From contig JAEWSH010000038.1 in assembly GCA_023398375.1 (NCBI GenBank), positions 1-5,358 on the forward strand: DNA of 5,358 nucleotides, written 5' to 3'. The DNA is from Bacillota bacterium (lineage in GTDB: Bacteria; Bacillota; Clostridia; Lachnospirales; Lachnospiraceae). Both the position numbers and the translations under genes were made by a program. Each line of letters opens with the position of its first letter. Positions within the stretch are counted from its first letter, which is position 1. Under the pieces are notes generated by a model, which was given only the letters and a program-made list of their open reading frames with translations, had not been told where the DNA came from and did no database searches. Shown in pieces: positions 4,075 to 5,358 of this stretch.

Positions 4075-5025
4075 ATGGCCTTTAATGATCTACTGAAAAT
4101 CCGGACATGGAGTTTGGACGGGAAGAAAACGGAACACATCACGCCCTTTGTGCAGAGTAAGACGTGGAGCGGCAGCTACCGCGACTGCGCCCGGCAGCTC
4201 TCCTTCAGTGTGACGCCCGAGGCCCTGTGCGAACTGGGCGGGAAGGTGCGGCTATACCATGAGGCGGACATTTTGTTTTCCGGCCACGTGGTCTCCCGGC
4301 AGCGGGACAGTCTGGGGCAAACCATTGACTGCGAGGCTCTGGACAATGGACTGTACTTAAAACGCAACAGCACGTATCTGGCGGTGCGCAAGCAGACGCC
4401 GGAGGCGGTGACGCGTGAGCTTGCCAGCGAGTTCGGCATCCCCTGCGGGACGCTGGCCGTCACCGGCGTGAGTCTGAGTAGGAACTTACTGGGCGTGAGC
4501 CTGTACCAGATCATCCAGACCCTGTACACGCTGACGTCGGAGTAGAACGGAAAAAAGTACCAAGTGCGTTTTGCATCCAACAGCCTGCAGGTGGTGGAAA
4601 AGGCCATCGGGGCGGACAGGCTGCGGCGGGTGCCGGGGAGCAACCTGCTTTCCTGCACCAGCAAGGACAGCATGGAAAATCTGGTGACCCGGGTGGGGGT
4701 CTACGACGACAACAACAGGCTGGTACAGCATTTTGACAGCCCCGACAACTACGTGGCCCTGTATGGACTGATGCAACAGGCCATCAAAGCCAGCGACAAA
4801 GAGAAGCCGGAGACCACCGCCAAGGAGATTTTAGAGGAAAACGGGATTGAGACCACCATCACCGCCGAGTGTATCGGCAGTCCCAAGCTGATCACGGGCA
4901 ACGCCGTAGTGGTGGAGGAGCCGGTCACCGGCACCTATGGCCAGTTCTGGATCACGTCGGACAGTCACAGCTTTTCCGGCGGCGTCTATCACACGAAGGT
5001 ATCTCTGGATTTTTTCGGAATCTGA
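4075..5025 (+). pseudogene. XkdQ-like phage tail/baseplate protein split by an in-frame TAG
   Basis: Read through one internal TAG, this is a 316-codon gene of normal length for XkdQ-like (late control gene D-type) baseplate hub proteins of contractile-tail phages. The first part (4075-4545) runs from MAFNDLLKIRTWSLDGKKTE through GKVRLYHEADILFSGHVVSR to SLYQIIQTLYTLTSE. After TAG at 4543-4545 the same frame continues NGKKYQVRFASNSLQVV, then NLVTRVGVYDDNNRLV, and ends GGVYHTKVSLDFFGI (to TGA 5023-5025). There is no frame change, so a single C-to-T change in a CAG codon explains the break. The start has GAGGTGA at 4062-4068. TAG is used as a normal stop by the LysM and tspO genes here, so amber recoding is unlikely. 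Restart at GTG 4564 has no ribosome site. Neighbours on both sides are tail genes in the usual order. Confidence 0.85.
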
Positions 5026-5063
5026 TGGATAAGCAGGAGGCTGGATCGGTACCTAAAAAATAA
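5025..5063 (+). other. Twelve-codon start of a lost tail gene
   Basis: An ATG overlapping the XkdQ-like stop (TGATG, 5023-5027) opens a frame encoding MDKQEAGSVPKK and ends at TAA 5061-5063. The stop-start overlap is typical of coupled tail genes. In PBSX-like order the next genes would be small XkdR- and XkdS-like (DUF2577/DUF2634) baseplate proteins before the baseplate J protein. This may be the first codons of one of them, cut off by the deletion that leads into the baseplate J remnant. The stretch is too short to identify. Confidence 0.3.
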
Positions 5064-5064
5064 T

Positions 5065-5358
5065 GTGTCCGAATTGGACGCGCTGGAGTCCATGTTTTAC
5101 GTGGACGAGACCAGCGGGACCTACATCGACAAGCAGGCGTCCGCCGTGGGCATCACCCGTAAAGTCGGAACGCTTGCCTCTTGCACGGTGACCTTTAACG
5201 GTACGGATGGGGCTACGGTTCCGGCGGGCGCTCCGTTTTACACGGCGGCGGGGCTGGCCTTTTATCTGGATGGGGCGGCGACCATCGCAGATGGCACGGA
5301 CTCCGGGACGCTGACGGCGGCAGAGGTGGGCGCGGCCTACAACATCGGGGCCGGGGAG
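5065..5358 (+). pseudogene. Baseplate J-like protein (XkdT-like), N-terminus missing, runs off the window
   Basis: The frame encodes ELDALESMFYVDETSGTYID then KQASAVGITRKVGTLASCTV and continues with TFNGTDGATVPAGAPF and AEVGAAYNIGAGE at the window end. This is the characteristic early part of baseplate J / gp47-like proteins: the LExMF helix, the ASAVGITRK motif and the following beta-rich domain with PAG turns and the AxxxGxxxN(I/V) ending. Intact members begin some 40-60 residues earlier, with a block that includes the start Met. That block is absent; the frame is open only back to the XkdQ-like stop at 5025. GTG at 5065 is the first possible start but has no ribosome site at proper distance (AGGAGG at 5035-5040 is 24 bases away). 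The protein normally forms the baseplate wedge. The 3' end lies outside the window. Confidence 0.75.

Noticed and set aside
4075..5025. Phage with a recoded amber codon as the reason for the TAG in the XkdQ-like gene.
   Set aside because: The neighbouring LysM gene and tspO end with TAG, and the rest of the prophage is clearly decayed, so a nonsense mutation is simpler.
1..5358. CRISPR arrays, tRNA or rRNA genes, insertion-sequence ends and att-like direct repeats.
   Set aside because: No regularly spaced repeats, tRNA-like cloverleaf, transposase or convincing long direct repeats were seen when reading both strands.

Overview
The window looks like a mosaic, partly decayed stretch of a Firmicute chromosome, most likely a gut-type clostridium (Oscillospiraceae/Lachnospiraceae style). 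This rests on strong Shine-Dalgarno sites, a DUF1540 cysteine-rich protein, a cysteine-rich KTR protein, a PBSX-like (Xkd) tail module and GC-rich coding sequence broken by AT-rich joints. The assignment is inferred from gene content, not from a marker gene.

Layout. Positions 1-135 hold the 3' end of an unrecognised gene that overlaps by one base with a complete single-stranded DNA-binding protein gene (ssb, 135-551). Converging on ssb is a two-gene minus-strand unit: a DUF1540 protein (782-1087), then a 51-residue helical protein (604-759), closed by an intrinsic terminator (591-614). A second minus-strand terminator-like hairpin lies inside ssb. Positions 1088-1479 hold a possible sporulation-type promoter for that unit, scraps of plus-strand genes and the terminator of the next gene. 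That gene is a complete TspO/MBR membrane protein on the minus strand (1480-1947). Next come a plus-strand HUH-type replication initiator-like protein (about 2168-2803) and a small zinc-ribbon cysteine-rich KTR protein (2854-3090); both types are often found on plasmids and integrative elements.

From 3097 to the end is a ruined prophage. It has an HNH endonuclease with an internal frameshifting deletion and no 3' end, joined directly to what looks like the last 35 codons of a tape measure protein. An intact XkdP-like LysM tail protein follows, then an XkdQ-like tail/baseplate protein split by an in-frame TAG, then a baseplate J-like protein lacking its N-terminus. The terminase, portal, capsid and most tail genes that normally separate the HNH and tape measure genes are absent. 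Short direct repeats lie at the two HNH breakpoints.

Taken together, ssb, Rep and KTR suggest past residence of replicating or conjugative elements, and the Xkd block is a non-functional myophage relic. I do not see an intact new defence or mobile system. The points most worth a second look are the hairpin after an A7 run in ssb, the KTR reading frame that runs through its own terminator, the HUH Rep protein, and the DUF1540/51-residue gene pair.
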